Shown piece after piece: positions 34,201-42,121 of a stretch of 64,000 bases of DNA. The notes under the pieces are model-generated. The model worked only from the letters and a program-made list of their open reading frames with translations. It did not search any database and had not been told where the DNA came from. The DNA lies in assembly GCA_934045075.1 (NCBI GenBank), contig OW203724.1:11457473-11521472 (forward strand), read 5' to 3'. Origin of the DNA: Yponomeuta sedellus (Eukaryota > Arthropoda > Insecta > Lepidoptera > Yponomeutidae). How positions within the stretch are numbered: the stretch's first letter is position 1; every line of letters starts with the position of its first letter. The translations under genes were made by a program, and so were the position numbers.

Positions 34201-36882
34201 AAACTCGAAATATTTTAATCCGTAATTCCGGAAACAAACCAATATAGCAAATATATCTTTTACGTTTGCATAGATTAGAAGTCGAAGCAAAAACGCTATT
34301 GTTAATCACGAAACCCCAGTCCCAGAACCCACTTTAGGAATCGCTGCATAAGGGTATTGATCTATGTGAAACAACGTTCATACGAAATACATCATCCATT
34401 GGATGAAACAAAAGGTAATTAAGAATCGAAACTATGGAGTGTTCTAAGGGAATCGTGTCTTTATAAATATCCTCGTCAGTTTCGAGTTCTTTCTCCATTT
34501 TTTCTGAAAGCTACGTTTTGAAATTCATTATGTAAGTTGCAGTGTGTGTGTTACTATAAATAAAAACTAAAATAATAACAATAAAATAAAAACCTTGAAA
34601 CATTCATTATATAAGTCGCAGTGTGTGTGTTACTATAAATAAAAACATTTCCTCTCAAAGAATGGTATTGCCTTTCGATACCTACTTATATGAAATCTTT
34701 TATCTAATGCATAAAAATCTCGAGTCACAGTGTTTGTTATCAAACTCCTCATAAACGGCTTCACCGATTTTTTTTATAATTTTTTGTGTATATTTGGTAG
34801 GTCTGAGAATAGGTGGTAGGCTAATTAATAGTAAATTATTATGGCAAAACAACGTTTGCCGAGACAGTTACTATAATAAGAAATCTGAAACTGTAGCAAA
34901 TATGAACCTGGGTTGAAATGAAGTTATTACTCACTGTCTTTTCTCCACAACAATGCGACCCGAAGACAACAATATCAGTAACATTGAACAGAAAGTAAAA
35001 TCTTTATGTTGAGATACATTTCTGAAATGTACCACACCCTATAAATTTTTCTCTTCGTTTTGTTATTATTTGTTTTAAATTTGAAAATAATGGATTCCCA
35101 AAAAAAGGCCATTCACGATTGTTCTCTATAATTATATTGTACTTGATTGCATTCACCAAACTAGACAAAATGTGACTGGGAAAAGTAATTTATCTGCAAT
35201 GTGCATTAAGGGCATTTGTATAGAACCCAAGTACACATTGTGACCAATACAACGTTATCAAGCGAAGCGCTCGTGGCCTAGTCGAACCGAGTGATTAGAA
35301 TCAATCACTTGAGTTAAGCAACAATAGCCGCGGTCAGGTGCGGGATGGGTGACCGTTCCGTGAATCCGGGCGCTTCCGTGCTTCGCAGGGCACGTTAGGC
35401 CGTTGGTGCCAGCTGTCAGTCGTTATGCCATGTCAGAGGTCTTATGGGCGGCTTGATAACTTCTGACAGTAAGGCCCGCCACTGTCTTACAATCCTCCAC
35501 CAACCCGGACTTTGCCCCCATGGCGGAGTATGGCCTAACTTTCCTGCGGTGCAGGAAGAGACCCGTGCCCCAGCAGGGGGGACATACAAGGGTTGATAAC
35601 TACCAATACATATCGAACAAGATTTCTATAATTTTCAATATTTTATATAGTCAAAGCGGCCAAGGAGTTTGACTATAAGACTGTTGAGACTATTTAGCCC
35701 TATTTGTCTACAAACCAATACAGTAAATAAAACGGTTTTCAGTTTTGTATTTTGAAATGCATATCATATGAGAAACATACCACCTTTCCATACAGTTTTA
35801 TTATCATCTGAAATATAGTCTTCACCTAATTAAATCATTTTTATGACTTTGAAAGAAAAATATAAATCCTTATGCTGATTGACTTTTGTGTAATTTCCCA
35901 AAAAAAACTGTGAGACTAAAGCAATAGACAACAAACAGGGCATCATCATACATCTGCCAAACTTCCTGCATATGGGAATCACCCAAAGTTCCCGTTTTCA
36001 TGTCCAGCAACTTATACAGAATAAAGGTGCTCTAGGTTGTTTAAAAAAGAAACCTAAGTGAAAATCCGACATCTTAAAATTTCTACACTTTGTACCAATC
36101 TAATAATATTGTATCAAGGTGTAGAAATATGAAGATGTTGGATTGTCAATTTGGTTGTAATGAAAGCTGGTAGACAGTTTTAGTATAGCCAGCTGAGTTT
36201 GCATGGTTTTCACGATTGAAAACAATTAAGTTGCTTTCCTAGCACACTACCTCCAACAGGTTTGTTGATTGAAAATCTTCTTAATAAACATAGTGCAATC
36301 TTTGTTCCTTTCTCTAAACATACCTTTAATTGGTTATCATACCTACAGGTATACGAACCTCATCTGCACACCGCCAACATGGTGGCACACGACCATGTCT
36401 GAAAGAATTACCAAAATGGGATATTATTGAGTCAACAGTTAACATCGCCTACACCTTTGATGATCTTGAGCCAAAAGATAATAAAAAATAAAATTTCCAG
36501 CTTGTTCCGACATGCTATCAATAAAAAAGATGTCTAAAGGCCCTTCGCACGTAATTATCATGAATTCGACGTAATTAAGTTTACCCAATAAATAGTCGCG
36601 ATTACACATACAAATACTAAGCATTTTCTTCTCTTTTGTGGACAGGGTCCAGATTCATTTGAGAATTTTGAGTCTAACCTCAGAATCATCATAGGTGTGC
36701 GGCGCCTACAATAACAATATTGGTACATAAATGTGTAACTTACTGTCAGGTGAACGCTCCTTCTTGCGATCCTTGTGCTTCCTGTGTCGTTTCCTTTCCC
36801 GCTCCTCAGACTCCAGAGGTGAACGTGATCGACTCCTGTGCTTCTTCTTTTTGGACTCCTTCTTGTGCTTTTTAGAACCCAT
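10215..36882 (-). CDS. SART1: SART1 / SNU66, U4/U6.U5 tri-snRNP-associated protein 1 (complete)
   Basis: Sixteen exons, from the ATG: 36744-36882, 33748-33871, 32583-32728, 31910-32042, 29447-29552, 27376-27510, 25807-25920, 23270-23467, 21929-22057, 20836-20923, 19696-19826, 18608-18838, 17813-17924, 11489-11663, 10756-10981, 10215-10340. They sum to 2313 nt (770 codons plus stop) and every junction is in phase; the human protein is about 800 aa. Recognised blocks are a Lys/RS-rich N-terminus, [99 protein letters not shown] and [13 protein letters not shown]. The family bridges U4/U6 and U5 in the nuclear tri-snRNP and is needed for spliceosome activation. Intron 10 uses a GC donor (20834-20835). 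Exon 6 ends in an amplified donor array. This gene is unrelated to the Bombyx telomeric retrotransposon also called SART1. Confidence 0.95.
11715..12106. mobile_element. MITE in SART1 intron 13
   Basis: The left end AAGCCGAATTTACATTACGA, continuing through AATTAGTG, is repeated in inverted form at the right end, finishing ATTCGGCTTTA. Arms are about 34 bp and nearly identical. No ORF of note. Confidence 0.8.
12296..12321. repeat. (TCTA)n microsatellite
   Basis: A short run of TCTA/TCCA tetranucleotides. The surrounding 12107-13024 shows no gene or clear element. Confidence 0.85.
13025..14046 (-). pseudogene. FLYWCH/MULE-type transposase remnant
   Basis: From 14046 downward the frame starts [10 protein letters not shown], with Cys/His spacing ([10 protein letters not shown], later HTC) like a FLYWCH zinc finger. 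After an in-frame TAA at 13651-13653 the same frame continues through [20 protein letters not shown], typical of a MULE transposase core. After a frameshift near 13300 it continues as [20 protein letters not shown], a MULE motif containing the CxxH. One stop and one frameshift make it a pseudogene in SART1 intron 13. Terminal repeats were not found. It could also be a decayed FLYWCH-MULE host-like gene. Confidence 0.75.
14050..15760. other. Intronic, no gene recognised
   Basis: SART1 intron 13 between the MULE remnant and the Crypton-like fragment. ORFs here are short and have no family resemblance. A motif AGGCTTGGGCTGTATGG near 15328 resembles TAGGCTTGGGCTGTAGA near 31604, suggesting a shared low-copy repeat. 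Confidence 0.5.
15841..16035 (+). pseudogene. N-terminal fragment of a Crypton-like tyrosine recombinase
   Basis: An ATG at 15841 opens a frame with acidic Ser/Thr residues and then [33 protein letters not shown] and [10 protein letters not shown]. This matches my memory of the N-terminal SAM-like domain of Crypton-type recombinases common in insect genomes. After FLAYF the sequence becomes non-coding, so the catalytic domain is missing. It is intronic in SART1. Confidence 0.55.
16090..16480. repeat. Two adjacent dyad units with CpG-rich centres
   Basis: Unit 1 (about 16101-16217) has TGGTCATTACAGAC and GTCTGTAATGACCA flanking CTCGCCTTCGGCTCGAG. Unit 2 (about 16333-16449) has CGTCATTGCAA and TTGCAATGACA flanking CTTCGGCTGCGCCTCGG. 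Both have the same design: a GC-rich palindrome between AT-richer arms. They sit just 3' of the Crypton-like fragment and may belong to its termini. Confidence 0.6.
16703..17049 (+). mobile_element. 5S-rRNA-derived SINE (SINE3-like), copy 1
   Basis: The head contains GATCACTTGAGTTAAGCAAC, then GGCGCGGTCAGGTGCAGGATGGGTGAC in continuous order. This parallels the internal promoter half of 5S rRNA (CGATCACCGAAGTTAAGCAA, then GCGCGGTTAGTAC and GGATGGGTGAC). The body includes GGCACGTTAAGCCGTTG and the 3' end TACAAGGGTTGATA. Related copies are at 35264 (+), 50862-51253 (-) and a fragment at 26437. It is a SINE and not a 5S gene, because the 5' part of 5S is missing and a long unrelated body follows. 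Confidence 0.85.
19172..19428. mobile_element. Foldback element with about 95-bp arms
   Basis: The left arm runs from AAACGGGTCTAATCGC through CCCGACGTTTCGGCAGCG to GGTCTCGGGTAG. It is mirrored on the right from CTACCCGAGACCACGG through GCCGAAACGTCAGG to GCGATTAGACCTGTTT. Single arms of the same family occur near 17127 and 26574. It lies in SART1 intron 11. Confidence 0.85.
20250..20440 (+). mobile_element. tRNA-derived SINE (Metulj-like body), copy 2
   Basis: The head GGTGGTAGCGGAGCGG with B box GGTTCGAACCC is followed by the same body as the SINE at 3570 (TGACTTTGTTTTCTAAG, GTAGCAATAC, ACGGTGAAGGAAAACATCGT). Its tRNA head differs from copy 1. It lies in SART1 intron 10. Confidence 0.7.
22128..22191. 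repeat. Hairpin in SART1 intron 8
   Basis: AGGAATAAAATGGCGGTTTG at 22128 and its inverted copy ending at 22191 (CAAACCGCCATTTTTATTCCT) form arms of about 22 bp with one length difference, separated by about 20 bp. MITE remnant or intronic hairpin. Confidence 0.75.
22366..22691. mobile_element. Foldback MITE, copy 2
   Basis: The left end GTTCTAACTAGCGCCACC and right end GGTGGCACTAGTTTAGAGC are inverted. The interior carries the same ATAACTTGTTTTATAATAC and CTAGGATC arms as the copy at 3260-4040, but without the SINE. It lies in SART1 intron 8. Confidence 0.75.
23622..25155. mobile_element. Non-autonomous DNA transposon with 8-bp target duplication (P-like termini)
   Basis: About 28-bp perfect inverted ends start CACAGAACATAAAAAAAGAG and finish with the complement. 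They are flanked by an exact 8-bp duplication GTTTCTGC (23614-23621 and 25156-25163). The terminus resembles that of the THAP-bearing element at 44232-46559 (CTCAGAATAAGAACTAAAGC). The interior holds no transposase but includes a 22-bp-arm hairpin (24467-24553) and another small hairpin near 24000. It lies in SART1 intron 7. Confidence 0.85.
25690..25765. repeat. GT-rich microsatellite
   Basis: An impure (GT)n run on the plus strand, about 40 bp downstream (in SART1 orientation) of exon 7's donor at 25806. Confidence 0.7.
25985..26080 (+). repeat. SINE tail fragment (Metulj-like body)
   Basis: It shares TTGTAGTAGCAATACCA, AACGGTGA..GGAAACATCGTG and AAGCCGGAGTGTCTGAGGT with the SINE bodies at 3570 and 20250, without the tRNA-like head. 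SART1 intron 6. Confidence 0.6.
26437..26480 (-). repeat. 3' end fragment of the 5S-derived SINE
   Basis: TATCAACCCTTGTATGTCCC followed by GGGGCACGGGTCTCTTTCTGC is the minus-strand 3' end of the same SINE family as the copies at 16703, 35264 and 50862. Confidence 0.75.
26846..27413 (-). repeat. Exon-end plus splice-donor minisatellite of SART1 exon 6
   Basis: On the minus strand the unit reads GGGCTGCGGGTCGCGCACGA, then CGTGGACGCG (the last ten codons of exon 6), then the donor GTGAGTGCGGG. Twelve intact donor cores (ACTCACC on the plus strand) begin at 27370, 27330, 27290, 27250, 27198, 27158, 27106, 27054, 27002, 26950, 26898 and 26846. The spacings are 40, 40, 40, 52, 40 and then 52 bp six times. 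The 52-bp form carries an extra CCGCCGCAGCCC-type 12 bp. The copy at 27370 is the genuine end of exon 6. Confidence 0.97.
28194..28273 (+). pseudogene. THAP-domain first exon, copy 1 (P-transposon-like)
   Basis: The frame from ATG 28194 starts [14 protein letters not shown] and ends ITFH followed by CG and a consensus donor GTAAGT. This is the C-x4-C plus FHR pattern of the THAP zinc finger, with the intron at the usual place after FHR. No second exon follows nearby. About 180 bp upstream is shared with a second copy around 28530-28755. It lies on the strand opposite to SART1, in its intron 5. Confidence 0.65.
28701..28770 (+). pseudogene. THAP-domain first exon, copy 2 (truncated)
   Basis: The frame from ATG 28701 starts [15 protein letters not shown] and then diverges from copy 1 before the FH motif and donor. 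The upstream 170 bp (GGCAAGCGACGC, GCGCTCCTTCAGTC, CAGACCCG) parallels that of copy 1, so the whole module is duplicated about 510 bp apart. Confidence 0.6.
29112..29179. repeat. Perfect 32-bp-arm hairpin
   Basis: 29112-29143 (CCAGACCGAACTCACCGAAT and on) is the exact complement of 29148-29179, with a 4-base loop AAGG. It is in SART1 intron 5, about 270 bp upstream of the plus-strand coordinate of exon 5's donor end. Confidence 0.95.
30385..30560 (+). pseudogene. LINE ORF2 C-terminal tail fragment
   Basis: One frame reads [19 protein letters not shown] and then [11 protein letters not shown]. This is the short C-terminal block seen at the end of many Jockey/CR1-type LINE ORF2 proteins and again at 62024-62260 ([18 protein letters not shown]). 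It is followed by AATAAA-containing sequence. SART1 intron 4. Confidence 0.65.
30650..31250 (+). pseudogene. 5'-truncated RTE-type retrotransposon with poly-A
   Basis: A 190-residue frame ends at a stop at 31233-31235 and is followed at once by a run of about 16 A (31235-31250). Motifs include [41 protein letters not shown] and [13 protein letters not shown], the C-terminal region after the RT of RTE-type LINEs. The frame is intact over its whole length, so the copy is relatively recent. The RT core is lost by 5' truncation. It sits opposite to SART1 in intron 4. Confidence 0.85.
32160..32385. repeat. One-armed MITE fragment related to 47112-47325
   Basis: It contains TTTTGGGCACCGACTC, GGTCATATTCGTTAAAATTATTTCTGCG and CAGAAGTCGGTTTTTA, parallel to the foldback element inside the hAT at 47112-47325. 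The other arm is degraded. SART1 intron 3. Confidence 0.6.
32860..33047 (+). mobile_element. Small non-autonomous Helitron
   Basis: It begins TCTTCTATAATATAAAAATG after an A and contains GAGCAGCTGAACCGATTTCGC. It ends with a short GC hairpin region GGCGGTACTAAGTTCGC and then CAGCTAG before a T, matching the A/TC...CTAG/T rule for Helitron ends. SART1 intron 2. Confidence 0.75.
33427..33650 (+). pseudogene. Degraded RTE-type retrotransposon fragment
   Basis: [16 protein letters not shown], then [14 protein letters not shown] and, past a stop, KIGKLKW and RAGHMS, parallel the RTE copy at 30650. Shorter and with stops. SART1 intron 2. Confidence 0.65.
34528..34647. repeat. Imperfect tandem duplication
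   Basis: A block ATTATGTAAGTTGCAGTGTG, continuing TGTGTTACTATAAATAAAAAC, recurs about 75 bp later with two substitutions. SART1 intron 1. Confidence 0.7.
34720..34875 (+). repeat. Helitron-like remnant
   Basis: GTTATCAAACTCCTCATAAA, CGGCTTCACCGATTTT, GGTAGGTCTGAGAAT and CAAAACAACGTTTGCCG are characteristic of lepidopteran Helitron ends, but the terminal CTAG is altered. A related remnant lies near 46085-46290. Confidence 0.55.
35264..35600 (+). mobile_element. 5S-rRNA-derived SINE, copy 2
   Basis: The same head as copy 1 (AATCACTTGAGTTAAGCAAC, GCGCGGTCAGG-type box, GGGATGGGTGACCG) and the same body and 3' end (GGTTGATAAC). It has internal deletions relative to the copy at 50862. It is in SART1 intron 1, on the strand opposite to SART1. 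Confidence 0.8.
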
Positions 36883-37200
36883 TGTACATGTGATGTAATG
36901 CGTTAAGAATAAGCTAGTTCCTTTCTAATATTACAGTCGATTCTTGACCTGAAGAATTTGTGGGAAGGAGGAAGGAGCTAAAAAGCCTAGCCAAAAATCC
37001 ACACAAAAACACAGAACATGAGAACAGAACAAATACCTAAAATATAGTTTTTTTTTTTTTAATAAAGGGTTTTACGGCCCTGGATCCGTGTCCTTTTGAG
37101 CCTTGAGTATTGTATTAGTTTTTTATAGTATTAGTTTTCAGATAAGAGCACTTATCACTTCCGTATCACTTCACTATAATGTTCAGTTTTTCCAGTCACT

Positions 37201-40200
37201 TTAAATTTTTATTCCACTGTTCATAATGAATTTATATAAGGGGGCGAAAAAGGTAGGATTGCTAAGTAGATTTGGAAGAAGAGTTGGTGTAGGGACACCC
37301 GTTTCGCAGCTGATTGTGTCAAGTTCCGTGATAAGTATTAATCTGTGCAATTTAAATTCTTGACAGTTGAGCACGAGATGGTTTAGGTCGGCGTTTTCAG
37401 TTCCACAGTAAATGCAGTTCGAATCTTGGGCTAGGCTGAGTCTATAAAGGTGAGCTTGAGTTTGGCAGTGGCCGAATCTCATTCTGTTTAGGGTGGTTAT
37501 GTATTTCCGGCAGTTTATGTCTTTTTTCCGATGGTACCAAGGTTGGGCGGGCGGGCTTCCTTGGATGTCTCTATACCAGCTTCCTTTCTCTTTACTGATC
37601 TCATTCCAGTAGTTGCACCATATTGCTTTCAGATTCTCATTCAGATGAACATGGAGATCAGTAAATGGCAATTTGAGGTGTGTAGAGTGATCCTCGTCAG
37701 GGTCCAGATTTGCAGCTCGATCGACGACTTCATTTCCAGTGATACCCCGGTGAGCAGGTACCCACATTAACTTAACTACCTTACCACTAACTAACAAACT
37801 ATTTAACAAATTCTTTATATTATAGATGAGATAATTTACATTATAACGAAGGCAGTTACCTTCTAAAGCTAATAATACACTGAGTGAGTCAGTAAATATA
37901 ATTATATTACAAGTATCAATATTTTGAACGTAAATTAAAGCTTGATGGATAGCATAAGCTTCGGCGGTAAAAATGCTACATCTAGTGTCAATTTTAAAAC
38001 ATTTAGTTTTCTTTAACTGAGGGTCAAAAAATGCTGAGTTTACCCTATCAACTGTTTTAGAGCCATCAGTATAGATGGAATACAGATGATTATTTTCCAG
38101 GAAAGCAAGTAAATCTTGTTGGTTCGTAATGCATGGTTTATGTACAAAATTATTTTTCAATAGAATATCGAGATCCATCCTATAGAGGGGCCACAAATTA
38201 TCCTGATGCAAATTTTTTGTTAAATCATTCAAATGTAAAACTATTCTTAATAAGGTTGGTATGTTACCATTTAATATCTGATTAAAATTTGCATAAGGAG
38301 CCACTGAATTACCCAATTCAGTGGCATGCATTGGTAAAATGTGATCTAAGACAACTCTATTATTTTTAGTTAACATTTTCAAACAGAACCTTTCAGCTAG
38401 CTGTAGACGTCTAAGATGTAAAGGGGGAATGCAAGCCTCACATTGCATTGCATTAATTGGAGTAGAGCACATAGCCCCTGTAATAATTCTCAAAGCTTTA
38501 TTCTGAATAACTTCTAATTTCTTCAGCAAAGCAAGGCTTGCCCCCATATAAGCAATTGAGCTATAATCGAAATGGCTGCGCATAATGCTCTTATATAACA
38601 TAGATAATATTTTTGGGTCAGACCCCCAATGTACTCCTGCCAGAGACCGAAGTATATTAAGGGCTTTGGAGGCGTTTTTGATGATATAATTTATGTGAGA
38701 TTCAAATGTTAGCCTATGATCCAGCAATATACCAAGAAACTTCTTTTCTTTCAACCAAGGTATAGGGAGGTTATTGTATTCTACCAAACTATTACAAGGA
38801 GAAAGCCTTTTGGAGAAAAGCATAGCTCCACTCTTTAATGGATTTATAACCAATTTGAGCTTATTAAAATAATAATTATGCACTTGAGAGAGGGCTAAAT
38901 TTAAATTATTTACAGCTATATTTACATCCTTATGTACAGAGTATATTAACAAATCATCTGCATACTGCAGGAATTGAACTCCAGTCTGGGTCAGATATTT
39001 ATTTATCTGAGATGTATAAATATTGTACAATAAAGGGGATATGGTTGCTCCTTGCATAGTACCTTTAAAAACTTGTCCTGGTCCGTGTAGTATGTTGTTA
39101 AATTTAACATACATAGTCCTATCATAAAGAAAATGAAATATCCATTTACAGACATGTCCTGGCATACCAATCTCTGATAAAATTCCTGCCAATACAGATG
39201 GATCAACATTATCAAAAGCTCCCTGTACATCAAGAAATGCACATACGGTGGCTGATTGGCTGTGAAAGGAATTCCTGATGTCAGAGATGAGTGAAGTAAA
39301 GCTCTCTGTAGCACTACGACCCTTCCTGAAGCCGAATTGCTGCTCTGGTAAGATTTTATTCTGCTCTACGTAATGGTCTAATCTGGTTTTAAGCATAAAC
39401 TCAAACAATTTACCTACACATGAGGATAAAGAAATTGGTCTATATGAATTAAAGTCATCACTAGACTTGTCTGGTTTCAATATAGGAATAACGCATTGTG
39501 TTTTCCAAGCTTCAGGAATGGACTGAGTCATCCACAATACATTGTACATTTCCAATAACGATTTTTGGGCATCAACATGCATGTTCCTAATAAGCTTGTA
39601 AGGAATGTCATCTAATCCTGGGGTTGTATCTTTTCTATATTTGATAGCAAATGTGAATTCTGCAAAGGAAAATGGTTCTGAAAGATGAGCACAATTACTA
39701 TTCCCTGTGTTATTAAAGATTTCATTTAATGAGTTTATGTCTATGTTTTTTTCAGGAGGAGACGGTGGAGCATATTTATCAATGAAGGCTGGAATCCATT
39801 CGTCGTTTTTGGGCATTTTGGGTAATGTTACACGTTTGAATCTTTTGATGTAATTCCAAATAGTGCTTATAGGTGTATACCTGTTAAAAGATTCAACTAA
39901 TTTAGTCCATCCGTATTTCTTCTTTTCTTTTAATAATCTTTTTTTAAAAGCATTTAATTTTTTATATTCAATGTAACTCGACATATTACCATTACTTCTA
40001 TACATATTTAGAGCTTCTTTACTTTTATTAACAGCATCTGAGCATTCATTGTCCCACCAAGGAACAGGCTTTTTAATGACAATGCTATTAGTTTTCCTTA
40101 GCTTTGGAATAGTGACATCTTTAATCTGATTAAGTTCTTCGCAAAAATCATTGTAAGTTTTGACTGGGTTACTACTGTCTATATTAAATTGCCCTAATAT

Positions 40201-40962
40201 TCTCTCTGTTTCAGATGCATAAGCCTGCCAATCTGCTTTATTATAAAGATATCGATCAGCGGAATTACCAATATCGTATTTATGAATTGTGGTGTGAATT
40301 GTTATAACTGTTGGAAAATGATAGCTGCCCATCGCATCATCATGAACTGTCCACTCGCAAAGAGGAGCAACAGAAGGACTGACAGAAGAAATATCAATTG
40401 CAGAAGGCATTTTAGAAGGACTACCTACAGTGGTAGGAAAACCAGTGTTTAATATACATAGATCATACTCATCGAGTGTGTTATAGATCTCATTACCGCG
40501 AGAGTTAGACCTCAAACACCCAAAAGCGACGTGATGGGCGTTGAGATCGCCCGAAAAAAGCATTGGTTTCGGTAACATATTCAAAATCTGTTTGAGTCTT
40601 CTGCACTGAAATCTACGGTTATCATTAGGAGGCGGTATATAACTACAGAGAATTGATAAATTACCAGCATTGGTTTGTAAGATTATTGCAGCAGAATGCA
40701 TAAAATTGTAAAAAGGAACAGAGACAGTAGAGAATTTCAAATTGGATTTAACTAAAATTGCTACACCTCCTCGTCCATCTTTCCCGTCTTGTCGAATTAT
40801 ATTGTAATTAGGAATATTAAAAGTGCTATTGTTCCTAAGCCAAGTCTCATTTAAAAGACAAACGTCTACATCATTATTTAATAAAAATGAAATTAATAAT
40901 GGCTTCTTGTTAATAACTCCTTCTACATTAAACTGTACTATTGTAATAAATGATTTATCCAT
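37201..40962 (-). CDS. ORF2 polyprotein: endonuclease, reverse transcriptase, RNase H
   Basis: A 1253-residue frame without stops. Residues about 1-230 form an APE-type endonuclease (LLNETWL, FSGDLNAHH, then GSYHFPTV where SDH is usual, so the Asp of that motif is replaced by Tyr). The reverse transcriptase has YADD near residue 667 and a GTMQGATISPLLYNIY motif. An RNase H domain follows at about 960-1085 (TDGSKT, TAEAYAIHQAL, TDSLSV, WVPAHRGITGNE). A Cys/His-rich C-terminal knuckle (CIYCGTENADLNHLVLNC) follows. The RNase H places it with I-group LINEs (I/Nimb/LOA/R1 relatives). The start ATG overlaps the end of ORF1 by 8 nt. Confidence 0.93.
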   Translation of the reverse strand: MDKSFITIVQFNVEGVINKKPLLISFLLNNDVDVCLLNETWLRNNSTFNIPNYNIIRQDGKDGRGGVAILVKSNLKFSTVSVPFYNFMHSAAIILQTNAGNLSILCSYIPPPNDNRRFQCRRLKQILNMLPKPMLFSGDLNAHHVAFGCLRSNSRGNEIYNTLDEYDLCILNTGFPTTVGSPSKMPSAIDISSVSPSVAPLCEWTVHDDAMGSYHFPTVITIHTTIHKYDIGNSADRYLYNKADWQAYASETERILGQFNIDSSNPVKTYNDFCEELNQIKDVTIPKLRKTNSIVIKKPVPWWDNECSDAVNKSKEALNMYRSNGNMSSYIEYKKLNAFKKRLLKEKKKYGWTKLVESFNRYTPISTIWNYIKRFKRVTLPKMPKNDEWIPAFIDKYAPPSPPEKNIDINSLNEIFNNTGNSNCAHLSEPFSFAEFTFAIKYRKDTTPGLDDIPYKLIRNMHVDAQKSLLEMYNVLWMTQSIPEAWKTQCVIPILKPDKSSDDFNSYRPISLSSCVGKLFEFMLKTRLDHYVEQNKILPEQQFGFRKGRSATESFTSLISDIRNSFHSQSATVCAFLDVQGAFDNVDPSVLAGILSEIGMPGHVCKWIFHFLYDRTMYVKFNNILHGPGQVFKGTMQGATISPLLYNIYTSQINKYLTQTGVQFLQYADDLLIYSVHKDVNIAVNNLNLALSQVHNYYFNKLKLVINPLKSGAMLFSKRLSPCNSLVEYNNLPIPWLKEKKFLGILLDHRLTFESHINYIIKNASKALNILRSLAGVHWGSDPKILSMLYKSIMRSHFDYSSIAYMGASLALLKKLEVIQNKALRIITGAMCSTPINAMQCEACIPPLHLRRLQLAERFCLKMLTKNNRVVLDHILPMHATELGNSVAPYANFNQILNGNIPTLLRIVLHLNDLTKNLHQDNLWPLYRMDLDILLKNNFVHKPCITNQQDLLAFLENNHLYSIYTDGSKTVDRVNSAFFDPQLKKTKCFKIDTRCSIFTAEAYAIHQALIYVQNIDTCNIIIFTDSLSVLLALEGNCLRYNVNYLIYNIKNLLNSLLVSGKVVKLMWVPAHRGITGNEVVDRAANLDPDEDHSTHLKLPFTDLHVHLNENLKAIWCNYWNEISKEKGSWYRDIQGSPPAQPWYHRKKDINCRKYITTLNRMRFGHCQTQAHLYRLSLAQDSNCIYCGTENADLNHLVLNCQEFKLHRLILITELDTISCETGVPTPTLLPNLLSNPTFFAPLYKFIMNSGIKI

Positions 40963-42121
40963 TATTCTGTAGTGATTTAATCAACACTTCCTGCACAATG
41001 GAAGCATTGATTTTGGGCAAATTACCATTCGCCAATGTTACCAAAGCTCCTACCAAACCATTTAAGATGAAGTCGCTCTTGACTATTTCTTTGACTAAAT
41101 TTGAATTTGAGATCACAAGTTGTGGAGGTTCTGTTACTATGGGTTTTGTGGGAGCCCTAGCAATCATTGGCGAAGGCTTGGCTTTCAGTGGAGGGAAGTT
41201 CGAGTTGTAGTTTTTGACAATATTGTCTTGTTTTTTGGCTGAAGCAGCAATTTTTGCATAGTTAGTCCTATTAACATGTTCTTCTAACTTGTTTTTTTTA
41301 ACTGGACAGTCTCTGGAAATTGCCAAGTGAGGCCCTTGGCAGTTGATACATTTCAATTCATCCTCTTTGTCGCATTTTGTGAAGTGGTGCTCACCAGAGC
41401 AGATAGAGCACTTCTGCAGTCCTTTACAGAACTTCGCTCCATGGTTAAATCTGAAGCACTTAAAGCACTGCAGAAGTGGTGCTCTGTACTCATTGACCTT
41501 AAATCTATACAGATCTAGGTATACATACTCCGGTAGTGTCTGTGACAAGAAAGTCACAGACACTGAACTGTACGGAACAATTTCTCCGTTGACCTTGCGG
41601 GTAAAGCGCCTTACGCCTACAATTTCAAATTCTGCTGCAAGTTTCTTAAACAGTTCTTCATTCGTGATACTTGTTGGAACGAAGCGAAGGACCCCAATAG
41701 TCTCTACAGACCTCGCGGGAATATAGGCTCTAAAGCCCTGATTCTTCAGCAGTTCGTCATTCGTCAGGAAGTTGTTCGCATTGGAAGCTTGTCCAAAGCA
41801 CACACCAATTTTATTAGCATTGATGCGCTTGATGCCCACCACGCCCTTGACGTCATTTTTGAAGATCGTGTTTAGCTGGTCAGGGTTTTTATTACCAATT
41901 CTGCCATTTTCGGATTCAACAAAGACAATGAATTCATCGCTCACCAAATTTTCCGCGTACAGCCGCCTGTAACCTGGTTTCAGATATGGCTTGAATCCAT
42001 CATCCTGCTGCTGCTCGCCGTGATGTTCGCGTCCATGGTCCTCAGTTCGCCCCCTCTTTAATTTGGGAGGAGGTTCATCCTCGGAAAGCCCAGGGGGCTT
42101 TGCCCCCGGGCGATCTTTCAT
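40955..42121 (-). CDS. ORF1 nucleic-acid-binding Gag-like protein
   Basis: A 388-residue frame. The N-terminus is rich in Lys, Arg and Pro. A central RRM-like region is followed by three Cys-rich knuckles near residues 213-270 (CFKCFRFNHGAKFC, CSICSGEHHFTKC, CINCQGPHLAISRDC), the gag-type arrangement of Jockey and I superfamily LINEs. It probably coats the element RNA. Its stop TAA lies within ATGGATAA, where the first ATG opens ORF2, an arrangement that permits termination-reinitiation. Confidence 0.9.
   Translation of the reverse strand: MKDRPGAKPPGLSEDEPPPKLKRGRTEDHGREHHGEQQQDDGFKPYLKPGYRRLYAENLVSDEFIVFVESENGRIGNKNPDQLNTIFKNDVKGVVGIKRINANKIGVCFGQASNANNFLTNDELLKNQGFRAYIPARSVETIGVLRFVPTSITNEELFKKLAAEFEIVGVRRFTRKVNGEIVPYSSVSVTFLSQTLPEYVYLDLYRFKVNEYRAPLLQCFKCFRFNHGAKFCKGLQKCSICSGEHHFTKCDKEDELKCINCQGPHLAISRDCPVKKNKLEEHVNRTNYAKIAASAKKQDNIVKNYNSNFPPLKAKPSPMIARAPTKPIVTEPPQLVISNSNLVKEIVKSDFILNGLVGALVTLANGNLPKINASIVQEVLIKSLQNNG

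Noticed and set aside
36439..36624. Short minus-strand ORF in SART1 intron 1
   Set aside because: No splice sites in phase with SART1 exons and no family resemblance; exon 1 joins directly to exon 2 in phase.
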